Shown here piece by piece: positions 30,401 through 41,400 of a DNA stretch of 64,000 bases (position 1 is the stretch's first letter; each line of letters begins with the position of its first letter). Source of the stretch: Edaphochlamys debaryana. Its lineage: Eukaryota > Chlorophyta > Chlorophyceae > Chlamydomonadales. The position numbers and the translations under genes were made by a program. The notes under the pieces are model-generated. The model was not told the DNA's origin and ran no database searches. It saw nothing but the letters and a program-made list of their open reading frames with translations. Location: contig JAEHOE010000004.1 in assembly GCA_016858145.1 (NCBI GenBank), positions 620,001-684,000 on the forward strand, given 5' to 3'.

Positions 30401-33056
30401 CGAGGCGCAGGGCGTGGTGTGCTCCGTGGTGGGGGTGCCCAAGTCCATCGACAACGACATCCTCATCATCGACAAGTGCTTCGGCTTCGAGACGGCCGTG
30501 GAGGAGGCGCAGCGCGCGCTGCTGGCCGCCAAGGTGGGGACGGGGCCATGCCGGCAAGGAATGAGGGGTAGGGGTGGGGGAGGAGGAGGAGGAGGGGAGG
30601 AGGCGCAGCGCGCGCTGCTGGTGCAAGGTGGGATCATGCAGGGTGTATAGCCGTCTGCGGCCAAGAGCGGGGCAGGTGTGCAGAAGGCGGGGCGGGGGAG
30701 GGGGCGGGAATGGGAGGAGGTCCTGGCGGGAAGGCCACCCACTCCCCGAGTCCCCGCCATCCCATTTGCTCACCACCCACCTCCCCACTCCTTCTTCTCC
30801 GCCGCAGGTGGAGGCCAGCTCCGCCCGCAATGGGCTGGGCATCGTGAAGCTGATGGGGCGGCAGTCGGGCTTCATCGCCATGCAGGCAGCCATGTCGTCG
30901 GGTGGGTGGCAGAGTGGTGGCGTGTGTGTGTGAAGGGCTGCTGCGGTGGTGGTGTGGGTGGGTGGGGTGCAAAGAGGTGATGGAGCAGGTTGGGCGGGAG
31001 AAACAGGGTGAGACGCGGCTTTAGGAGCAATGGCACGATTCGCCATGCAGGCGGCCAACCAACGGGGTGGGGGCGGGAGCGCCTGAGGGGTTCGGGGGTT
31101 TGCCGTCGACGGGTCCGCGGCCAGCCCGTCGTGTTGTGTCGTGGGAGATGGAGGGCAGCGGTGCTGGGACTGGGACACGGCGCGGGCGGAATGAGGGGGG
31201 TGCGCCGAGCGAGTCCACGGTTGGCCGGCGGTTGGCGCGGCCGAGCAGCCAATCAGCCCCTTCCGCGCGTGCACCCTAACGCGTCTAGGCTGTCGGTTAA
31301 CGCCTGCTGAACTAGGGAGGTTGCGCGGAGGAAGCAAGAGAGCTGCCCCTCACCCGCATGTCCGCCGTCCTCCTCACCCGCATGCAGGTGTGGCGGACGT
31401 GTGCCTCATACCCGAGATCCCCTTCAAGATGGAGAAGCTGTGCAAGCTGGTGGGGCCGAGGGGGGTTAGGCTGGAGTGGGGCTGGCAGGCTGGGGAGTAC
31501 CGGCAGTCCGGGGCGCAATCGTTGGATACAGCCGCTTGTGCCGCGCTCGGTTTATGCCGCGCTTACGGTAGTACGAAGAGGGCACGTCTTCACACATCTT
31601 CACACCCCCGCTGTTGGCCCCGGCTGCTGGCCCCCACAGGTGCAGTCCATCTTCGACAAGCAGGGGCACTGCGTCATCTGCGTGGCTGAGGGTGCGGGCC
31701 AGGACCTCATCATGGTGGGGCGGGAGGCGGGCCGGGGCCGGGCGGGGGACTGTGGGCATTGCAGCAGGCCTGGGGGACAGTGCGGGGGCCAGGCACGGCG
31801 GAAAGCGCCTGGGCCCCCGAAAAGGATGGGCAACCTACCGTACCGTACACACGGCAGGCGCCAGGCCCGCGGTCGGCGGCTCGCCGACCTGGCTTGCTGA
31901 GACCGAGAGCGCACTCCTGCCCGCCACCATGCTCAGCTGCTTACCTCTGTTCTACGGCCTAGTTAACGCAGACCCGATCCGCCGTCTCGCTGTGTCCCCG
32001 CGCCTTGTGTGTCCCCGCGCCACTCCCTCTCCGTTTCTCGTCAGCTGGTCCAAACGCATGCCGTGCCCTCCTCCCCCATACACGCAGAGCGGCGCCGCGG
32101 GCACGGACGCCAGCGGCAACCCCATCCTGGCGGACATCGGCGTCTTCATGCGCAGCGAGATGAAGAAGTACTTCAAGGTGGGGGGCAGAAGCGGGGGGAA
32201 GAGAGGGGGTTGATGGCAGAAGGATCGGGTGGTCGAGCATGGTGCTCCCAGGAGCGGGCCAAAAAGAGATGGTGGGGGGCAAGGTTAGACGGGACAAGGC
32301 TGGCCGCGCTTCTGCTGGGGCAGGATGGGCAAGCCGACAACTTCCCTGGCGCCAGTCCCCTTCACTCTCCCCTCCCCTCTACCCCAAACCCAGGGCGACG
32401 CCGACATCAAGTACATCGATCCGTCGTACATGATCCGCTCCGTGCCCACCACCAGCAACGACCGCATCTACTGCAAGGTGGGCAGCTGTGACCTAGCCCG
32501 CCTGTCTAGTCGCCTCGCCTCAACCACCTGTCGTCCCGCCCCCGCCCCTACCTGAGCTCACCACCACCCTCCGGCCCCGCCCCCCGTCTGACCCTCTCGT
32601 CCCCCCACGCCGCTTCCCCTCCGCTCCCCCCAGGTCCTGGGCCAGGGCGCCGTGCACGGCGCGTTCGCGGGCTACACCGACGTCACCGTGGGCCTCGTCA
32701 ACACGCACTACGTCTACCTGCCCATCCCCACCATCATCCAGGCGGCGCGCAAGGTGCGCCTGGCGCCTCCTGCTCGCCTACTTGGCAGCCCGCGGGGTGC
32801 AGAGGGCAGTGTGGGGGACTGCAGGAGGTTGCAGAAAGGCCTGGGGCGGCACCTTGGCCAGGGAAGGCTGCATCTTTGTCAAGCAAAGGTCAAAGGAGTC
32901 AAGGATCTGCCCCCCCGGGGGAGCACGCTCCGTTAGGGCCACCAAAGCATGTGCTTGCTCCACCTGTCCGCCTCCTCCGCCCTTGCACAGGTAAACCCCA
33001 AGGGCCGCCGGTGGAACCGCCTGATCACGGCCATCCGCCAGCCCGACCTCAACTAA
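27467..33056 (+). CDS. PFK: Plastid-type ATP-dependent phosphofructokinase (560 aa, 16 exons)
   Basis: It would phosphorylate fructose 6-phosphate in glycolysis. Exons: 27467-27737, 27812-27854, 27970-28013, 28064-28204, 28648-28763, 28942-29001, 29452-29607, 29848-29925, 30351-30533, 30808-30901, 31388-31449, 31640-31714, 32088-32177, 32394-32477, 32634-32753, 32991-33056. They sum to 561 codons with stop. The first ~75 residues are Arg/Ser/Ala-rich, like a transit peptide. Family motifs are VTCGGLCPGLNDVV, GIRYGLRGF, PKSIDNDI (catalytic Asp kept), FGFETAVEEAQRAL, KLMGRQSGFIA, LIPEIPF, VAEGAGQDL and AVHGAFAGYT, closest to plant plastid PFKs. Odd: the usual GGDGT is GGNGG here, replacing the Mg-ligand Asp. 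Intron 5 starts with GC, not GT. A TGTAA lies at 33583-33587. Confidence 0.93.
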
Positions 33057-33582
33057 GTGTTGCAACGTGGGCCCTCTTGCGCTGGGGCAGACGCACATGC
33101 CTCAGCGGGTCGGAAGGAAGGAGCGGTTGAAGGAGCTGCCTTGAGGAGGCCAGCGCTTGTGGATACGCGGCACAAGCGGCTGGGGGACTTGTTGGGGCAG
33201 AGCTGGGCAGGACTGCGGGCTGGAGGAGGGATTCATGTTGGCGAGCGTTTGCAGTGGTGTCGACTCGTTTAGAAGGCTGCGAGTGCGAGAGTTCAGCCGG
33301 TCTGCATGGTGGTGGGCTGGTGCATCGCATGAGTGTGAAGGCCCCACGTGGTGTCCGTGGCAGGCGCATGCCTGGGCGCCCGTTGCGGCACCTCAAGCCG
33401 TGCCGGGCATTGGGACTGCAGCACATCCTTCTTGGGACTTGGCATAGGCCAGAAGAAATGAAGCCATTAGAACATTAGCTTTGAGTGGTCATGTGCGCAT
33501 TCCTCGTCGTCAGGCGCACATTGCCGTTGGGACTGCGCACATTGCGCCCCCACCCCACCCGGGTCGTTCCCGAGCGGCCCAG

Positions 33583-33587
33583 TGTAA
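33583..33587 (+). terminator. Candidate TGTAA poly(A) signal of PFK
   Basis: First plus-strand TGTAA noted after the PFK stop, about 527 nt downstream, a normal 3' UTR length in this group. It lies before the convergent RAB23 gene. Confidence 0.5.
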
Positions 33588-34055
33588 CCTCTCAAGCGTT
33601 CGTACACGCGCGAGCCCACCCTAACAAGGCTGCGCCGGTCATAGTCTATGTCCTTGCAGCCCTACGTCGGCCATGCGCTCCACCAATTCGGTGGCGATAG
33701 TCAAGTCGGCCGTCAAGTTGTGCATATCTGCGCAAGGCCACGCGCCCACGCGGCCGCCCACCAAGTTGCCTTGGCACCACCAGCGTCCATTCACCCAGCC
33801 CAGCCCAAGCACGCCTAACCGCATATCTCAAGCGCTCGCCTAGCCTACGCCCGCCTCTGCTCGCCGCTCGCCTGCAAGCTAGCTCTGTCCCCAGCGACGC
33901 CCCTGCCGCCGCTGTGCCGGCGGCATGGCACTGACGCCTCTGACCCGCCGCTCCACGCCCGTGCTCTTGCACGCTGCCCGCCGTGCTCAGCCCTCCACAG
34001 ACCAAGCATCCGCATATCCATCCGCAAGCTGCTGCATCACGACAGCCACGGCAGC

Positions 34056-34944
34056 TCACGCGACCGAGCAGGCCGTGAGCTTGTCCTTTAAGGACTTCTT
34101 CCCCTTGGTGCGCACTTTGCTCGGCTTGAGGTCCACCGTCATTGGCCCCTCTCGAGGCCGCTCTGGCCTCGGCTGCTCCTCCTCGGGCTCCTCCCGCACC
34201 TCCTTGGGCGCGTGCTGCGCGGGGTGGTGCTGGTGCTGCTGCGGAGCGGCCTTGGCCTCCGCCGCAGCAGTCTTGTAGGCGTCCGAGCCCGGCGGGGCCG
34301 TAATAGCCGCCGTCGCCGGCTGCTGGCTGAGCTGCCCCGTCTGCAGCTTCTTGTTGTGCAGCTCCGCCAGGTAGCCGAACACTTCCGACACATTGATGTT
34401 CTCCTTCACGCATGTGCGGTAAAGCTTGAGCTGCAGCTGCCGCGCCATCGCCTCTACGTCGTCCGCGGACACCACTGCCTGGTCGATGAGGTCCACCTTG
34501 TTCTGCACCAGGCACATCGCGATATCGCCGCACTCGGCGATAATCTTCTCCTTCCAGCCTGGCACCGCCTTGAACGAGTCCAGGTCCGTCGTCGAGAAAG
34601 CAATTACTGCTGCGCCAGCTCCACGATAGTACGTGCGCGTGATGGCGTCGAACTCCTCTTGGCCGGCTGCAGGGTCGCGAGAGCACCGTCAATTTGTCCG
34701 TGCCCTTCCTCGTCCCGCGCCCGCGGCCTTCCCAAGCCCCCGCACCTGTATCCCATAGCATGAAGCGAACCTCCTCCTGCAGCGCGTCAACGAACTGCGC
34801 CTTCTCTAGGAAGTCCACGCCGATGGTCTTCTTGTACTCGTCGGTGAAGATGCCCTTGCAGAAGCGGCGGATCATAGACGTCTTGCCCACGCCTCCATTG
34901 CCCAGCACGACCACCTTAATCTCGCGGTCAAAGTCTTCCTCCAT
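34056..34944 (-). CDS. RAB23: Rab23-type small GTPase (269 aa)
   Basis: Two exons, 34944-34746 and 34666-34056, give 270 codons with stop. ATG at 34944 is chosen because MEEDFDREIKVVVLGNGGVG aligns with Rab23 N-termini. Motifs: P-loop GNGGVGKTS; switch I region KKTIGVDFLE; WDTAGQEEFDAITRTYYRGA, split by the intron inside the Ala codon; NKVDL; and TCVKE at the base-binding loop. YKKTIGVDFLE, AGQEEFDAIT and the C-terminal KPSKVRTKGKK are Rab23 signatures. A Gln/His/Pro/Glu-rich insert precedes the C-terminal tail, which ends CSVA, a CaaX-type prenylation box in place of the usual double Cys. Rab23 acts in membrane and ciliary traffic in other eukaryotes. It is head-to-head with CAP-G2 and convergent with PFK. 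Confidence 0.93.
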
Positions 34945-35488
34945 TTTGCCTAGCAAGGGCCGCCCACCGAAGTGTTTAGAAGAAGGCTAAAAAAGCAGCT
35001 CGCGGCCCAAGTCAACCGCTCCTACGCACAGTGCGAGGTGTAAACTACGATAGGATGAGGGCCGCGGACGCGGCAGAGAGAGAATGGGCAGTGTGGACCC
35101 AGAGTGGACTTCTGCAGCGCTGACTGGGTTGCTATCCTATGCGTGTGATTCTATGCCAGCCAACGTATGCAGGAGCGTATCGGGCTAGGCGTGGGGCGTC
35201 CCTCGTTGCATGCCCCTTCAAACGAGGGCAACGACAGACCGGCAACGACTGCATCCCCACGGAGCCCCGCTGAGAGCACTCCTATACTCAGAACAGACAA
35301 GCACGCCCATACACGTAGTTGACCAGCTTATCGCTCTCTCCGTTCCAACCTTCTGCCAGGCCAAACGGGCCCGCATATGCATAGCAACTGGACAAAGTCG
35401 CACCCGCTAGGACTGTTTCCCTAAACCGGAGGCTCCGGGACCCTCGGCTGTAAAGGCTAGAGGCCGCGCTTGCAGCGAGTCGCGCCAA
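34945..35488. promoter_or_regulatory. Shared divergent promoter region, RAB23 / CAP-G2
   Basis: These 544 bp separate the start codons of two divergently transcribed genes and must contain both 5' UTRs and promoters. No TATA box or known element was recognised. Co-regulation is only an inference from the arrangement. Confidence 0.5.
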
Positions 35489-38400
35489 ATGCCACCGCGC
35501 GGACGGTCGGTCCGCTCGGCCGGCCTCTCTCTGCCTAGCGACCTCTCGGAGGCAACCTTTGGGGCCTTCCTGCGCCAGCTCGGCAAGCAGGTGCGTCCGA
35601 AGTCCCGGAGGTCACGGGCGACTTGCCAACGACCGAGGTCTGCTAGGGCCCCGTCCTGGGCAACGCGAGGCCCTGGGCCCAAGCGCCAAACCCTTGCCTT
35701 TCCCTACAGAAGCCCAAGGGCGGGGTGGATGGCATCCCGGAGCTCAGCACGCAGCGCCTGGGGCTGGTGTGCGAGGCGCTAGAGCGCGGCGTGCAGCTGG
35801 CGCTCCAGGCAGCTGGCCCGGACCCGGAGGCTGACGAGGACCAGGAGCTCGAGGGCGAGGTGGCGCTCAGCCCCGAGGTGGGGCCAGCTTCAGGGCCTTG
35901 CCGACCTGGGTTTTGGTTGGAAGGCCTTGACGCTTGGGCCAGCAGCCTGCCTTGGCACAGCCCTGCGCACCAGTTCGGGTCCAGCGCAGGGGCCTGGACA
36001 CCACCAGCTCGTGGGGTTTTGCCGGGGGAGAGGGTGTCCACCCAGAGCACCACCCGCCGTCCCTCCTCACCCGTCACCCCTCACGCATCACACAGCCCAA
36101 CGCCTCTCAGACTCGCCCCCGCCTTTCCTCGCCTTGCCCGCTCCCCCACGCCCTCTGCCGCTCCTGTACGACCCCCTAGGAGGCGCTACTGACCCTGTGT
36201 GGCGCTGCCATGCTGGCTCTGGACCTGCTGGCGCGCGGCAGCCCGCCGCTGCCGGAGACACTACTGGGCGCGGCCTACCTGCTGCACGAGCACGGCCTCG
36301 TCATGGTGCGGAGCAGGGGTCTGGGACTGGGGTGTGGGGCTAAGGCTCGTCATGGTACGGTGTTGGACGCGGGCCTGGGGTGTGAGGTTTGGGATGCGGG
36401 GCTGGGAGGTGCGGCCTGGGATGCGGGCTTTGGAGGTGCGGCGGGGGACGTGGAGTGCAGCTTGGGGCGCGGCACGGGCGATGGGGTGCGGGGTGCTGCC
36501 TGGGGTGTGGGACTCAGCGTGCGGCCCGGGGTATGGCAGGGGGCTGCGGCCCGGAGCTTGCGGCACAGCTGCACCGCTTCAGCGTGAGGCGCACAGCACC
36601 AAGGCGGATGCGGCCTGCCCACACTGTCTATGCTCCTTGCGACTGGGGAGTGCTCACAAGCAAGCTTGGATTCCCCCATCCGTGCCCCGCCCTGCGCCCC
36701 ACGCAGAACGACATGCCGTCGCACCTGGGCAGCCTGCCGTCCGACCTGCAGGACGCCGTGCTGCGGCTGGGCATGGCGTGGTGGGAGAAGCAGCACGCGG
36801 GGTACGACATGCTGGTGGGCCGCATGGTGCCCTTCGCGCTGGTGAGGGGCGGAAGCCAGGGGGGGGCTCGGGCGGAACGGGCGGGCGGGGTGGGCGGGGA
36901 GACGAGTTTTTGGCAAACAGAGGAGGCGCCTGGGGCCTGCTTTGGGGAGGAGCGTCGGCCACACGGGACGCCTGTACGCCTGTAGGTAGACGGGTTCAGG
37001 GCCCTTCCTTACTGCTGGCCGCTCACGGCTCCATGCCCCCCGCCTCGCTCCGCCCCCAGCACCGCGCCGTCCGCACGGTGGACAAGGCCAAGGTGTGCCA
37101 CGTGCACACGTGCTACGCCGTGCGGGAGGTGGGTCAGGGGGCCTCCGGGTGTCATCAGCCGACAACTGCCAATGTTTGATGCGTGTTGTGGGTGCCCTGG
37201 CCGAGCCCAAATGTTGCAACCCTTGCAATCGTGCTGTCGGTGCCCCCAGGTGCTGGAGCTGCTGGACTTCGACGACGAGTCCATCAACGACACCAAGCGC
37301 CTGCTGCTGCACGCGGCCATGCACCCCGCCTTCCTGCGCTCGCCGGAGGGACGCAGGTGCGCCCCGGCCCGCTCGTGCCCCCGCCTGGCATGCCGTGCGG
37401 AGCACGCAACCTTCCCCCCGCATGCATTGCATGGGGTGCTGCACACGGTGCTGACTTTCGGTACCGTGGGGCTACTCTGTCGGCCGCCGTGCGCTGCCCG
37501 CTTTTCATCGGGCGATGCACGTGGTCCTCGTTCACAGCTTCACACATGCCGTACTGCTGTGACCTTCTTTGTGAGCCTCGCTCATAGTTTCATACATACT
37601 GCTGCCCCGCTTCCCCCGCAGGTTTGTGGCCTACCTGTTCCGTCTGCACCCGCAGATGACTAACGAGCTGGCGGCCATCGTCCGGAACCAGGTCCGTGGG
37701 GGCAGCGCTGTGTGTGTAACCCGCTGCGTGCGGTGGTCTTGGCCCCTTAGTGTTCAGCACCAGAGCCAGGTCCGAACCAGCAGACAAGCAATTGGTGTCA
37801 AAATCGCATGCGGCGACCAGCCCAGCTTCCGCCCGTGCTCCAAGCTCAAGCCCGTCAAGGGCCGACCCTGTCAATTCCGCACCCTGCTTGCACAACGGTG
37901 CCTTCCCACCACTTTGCCTGCCCCCACACCCCTCGCCATTCCGTCTCCTCCATTCCCATCTGCAGATCCAGTCAGGCCAGCGCTTCGCCCTGGAGGCGTA
38001 CGGCGAGATCCTGTTCCGGGCCTGGCGCGACACCGTGGGGCCGTGCGCCGCGGAGGTGGAGGCGGAGCTGCAGGCGCTCATGCAGGTGCGGGGGCGGCCG
38101 TGGGATTGGGGTGGGAGAGGGGTGTTTGTTGCTGACCGGGGTCACGTTGCCTGCGACAGAGCAGCGGGGTGGACATGCGCAGGGAGCCGCGGCGTGCAGG
38201 CGATGCGCGGAAGAACGAGTGTTGGGGCGGGTAGCGCGTCCTGCAAGTTCGGTTCCGTGTGAGCCTGACCTTCCTGGCCAGCTAGATAGACCCCCTCCTC
38301 CCCATGTTCCCCCCTGCAGGCCGCCATCCTGGCCTCCACCCCGGCACTGGCGGCCGCCATCCGCACCGTGCTGGACGGCCTTCACAAGCACAGGTGCGAC

Positions 38401-41400
38401 GTCTCCATGCGAGGGGCGACAGCGGGACCGCAAGACGTGTGGGGTCCCCCTCGCTCTAGGTCACAGCATGAGAGCACCATAGTTCGCCCCCACCCCCCTT
38501 CTCCCACGGCGCAGGCACGTCGAGAAGCGGCTGGACCCCGCCCTGGTGCGCCTGTACGACCCCATCCTGCCCCGCGCCTTCGGGGCCGCCAACGCCGAGG
38601 TCCGCCGCAACGCCTGCAACCTGCTGGTGGCCGCCTTCCCCATCATCGTGAGCGGCGCAGGCTGCACGGCGTGGAGGGGGGCTGTAGGCGTGGGACTTTG
38701 GGGCTGCGCGGCGTTCTGCATGGGTGCTGCGAGAGCGTTGCTGATAGCCAGAGCCAGAGCTTGGGAATCGTTTCGAGGACGTCCTCACGAACAGCACCGG
38801 TCTCGTCGGCATCACGCGCCTCCGCCTCAACGAGCCCCGCGTGACCCCTGCCGGGCTCCACACGCCTCAACCAGCTCCGTGTCTAACCAGCCCCGCCTTC
38901 CCGCCCGCCTGACCACCATGCCCGCAGGACCCCGAGGCCGAGACCACGGAGAACGACGCCCGCCTGACGCACCAGCTGGGCCTGCTGCTGGAGAGCCTGG
39001 CCGACCCCTGCCCCGCCGTGCGCGAGGCGGCGGTGGGGGGCTGCGCGCACGTGCTCAACCTGTTCTGGGAGATCGTGCCCGCGGCCACCAGCGCCAAGAT
39101 GATCGGGGACATGACGGGTGAGGTGGTGGGGGTGAGGGGCAGAATTGTGCAGGAGGATGGAGCTGTCCGTATGGAGCCTTCGTTCCTTGCCTGACCTGTC
39201 CATGCCTCCTCACCTCCCCCCTCTCCCCTCCCCCGATACCGCCCTCCACACGCAGGCAAGCTGGCGTTCGACGGGTCCTCCCGAGCCGTGCGGGTGGCGG
39301 TGCTCCGGGGCCTGAGGGCGCTCATTGACAACGCCAACGCGCAGCCCGTGCTCAAGGCAGGGAGGGGCGGGAAGGGGAAACGGGGCTGGGGTCGCCTAGG
39401 CCCGAGACCCGCCAGGCACGGTCGATCCCCTCGCATCCCCATCCTCTCCCTTGATCCCTGTCCCTGTTTCCCCCCTGACCCTCCACCCTCTCCTCCAACC
39501 CCCTTACTCCTCCGCTTCTCCCCGACCCCATCCCTGACACCCCCCTCTCCCCCCCCCCCGGAGCGCAGAAGGCGCTCCCCCACGTGGCCCCGCTGCTGCA
39601 CGACCCCGACGCGGCCGTGCGCGAGGCCCTGGCGGAGCTGCTGGTGGGCCTGAGCGGCAGCAGGGGGCTGCACTTCTGGGCCGTGGTGCCGCCGGAGCAG
39701 GTGCGCAGGCGGGGGGAGGAGTCGAAGGCAAGAGAGGCGGGGGTGCTGGGACCGGGTGTATGGGCTGCGCATACGCCGAGCCGCCTCCTGTGGGCCCGTG
39801 GCTTGCCTGAACCACACCTTGCCACGCTGCCCATCAGGCCAAGGGCGGTGGGCGACACTCATACGGCTGTCTCTTTGACGCCCTACTACTCCCTCCACCA
39901 CCCCGCGTCCGCGAACCCCCCCCCCCCCCCCCCCAGCTCATGGAGGCCATGGCCTCCGACGAGGACGCGGCGGTGGTGCGCAAGATCACCCGCGTGCTGG
40001 TGCCCAGCCTGTGCCCCAACGCCGAGGCGGGAGCGGTGCGTGGGGGGAGGGGGCCGCGGCGCGCTGGCGCTGCCTGCGGCCGCTGGGCTGTGTCCTGAAG
40101 TCGCCACGACACGCCTGACTGGAAGCCACTCCCTCCGCACAGTAGCCACTCTCGCTTCTCAGCCCTGGGGGCCTGCCTCAACGCTGTTGCCTGATGTGCT
40201 AGGACGTTGCTCCTTCTGCAGCCACCACCCCAACCCAACCCAACTCGCCAACCCTCAGACCGTCGCCCCCGGGCCAAGCCCCTCCGCACATCCTCACCTC
40301 CCCCTTTCACCCGCCAACCCCACCCCCCTCACAGATCCGGCTGGTGGCGCTGCTGCGCTCCCACCCCGACCAGGGCGCCGCCTTCTGCCGCCAGCTCGTC
40401 TCCCGCTTCCTGCCGGACCACGCCAAGCCCGCGCGCGCCAGCCCCGACACCGGCGAATACACCGCCTCGCTACCCTCCGAGACGCTCATTCAGCTGGCCC
40501 AGTCCCTGGCCTCCCACCTGCTCTCCACGGCCCCCGGCATCAGTGCCGCCCGCGACGCGCCGGCCGAGCAGGCGCCCAAGTCGCCGCCGCCCAAGCGCTC
40601 CAAGGGGGCCGCCGGCGGCAGCCGCACGGGCCGGAATGGGGGTGGCGGTGGTGGGGCCACGGCGGCGGGGAAGAAGCGGTCCAAGAAGCGGGCCGAGGTG
40701 GAGGCGGAGGCGGAGGTGGAGGCTGGGGAGGAGGCGGAGGCGCAGCAGGTGGGGCACGGGTGGCTGGGCTGCGTGTGTGCTCGAGAGGTGTTTGCTGCTC
40801 CTCTCCGTGCCTTACGCCTGCGCGTAACGCCACACGCCCGCTGTGCCTTTGACTCGAGGGTCCACCCATCCTCGTGTGCCCCCATCCTCCTGTGACCTTT
40901 GCCTGCCCTCTCCTGCGCCCCTACGCCTGTCCTGTGGCCCCCTCCTGCCTCTGCAGGCCGCCGATGCCGCGGGCGGCGAGGCCGGCGCGGCCGCAGCCGC
41001 CCAGGGCGCTCAGGACGAGGACGTGGTCAAGGAGGTGGGGGCAGGCATGAAACATCCGTCGCGCCGTTTGTTCGAATGTGCCCACAGGCCCACGGCTATG
41101 GCCTGACAGGGGCCCTCCCTCTTACCCACACCCGCATCCCCTTTTACCCTTCCAATTGCCTTGCCCCACCCAACCCACATCGCCCTCCGCCGACCCACAT
41201 CGCCCCCCGCTCTCCCCACCCCTACCCACACACCCCAGGACCCCTGCCCCGAGACCGAGGCCACGTGGGTGTCCATCCTGGCCGGCCTGGCGGCGCTGGC
41301 CGAGGGCCTGGGCGCCGCCGTGACCGTCAAGGAGGAGCTGGCAGGGGCCGAGGCGGAGGCGGCGCTGCCGGGGGACTGCCTGGGGGAGCTGCTGCGGGCC

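Noticed and set aside
30198..31337. 379-codon minus-strand open frame opposite PFK
   Set aside because: It is antisense to PFK exons and GC-rich introns, with Pro/His-rich low-complexity sequence, a shadow of the real gene.
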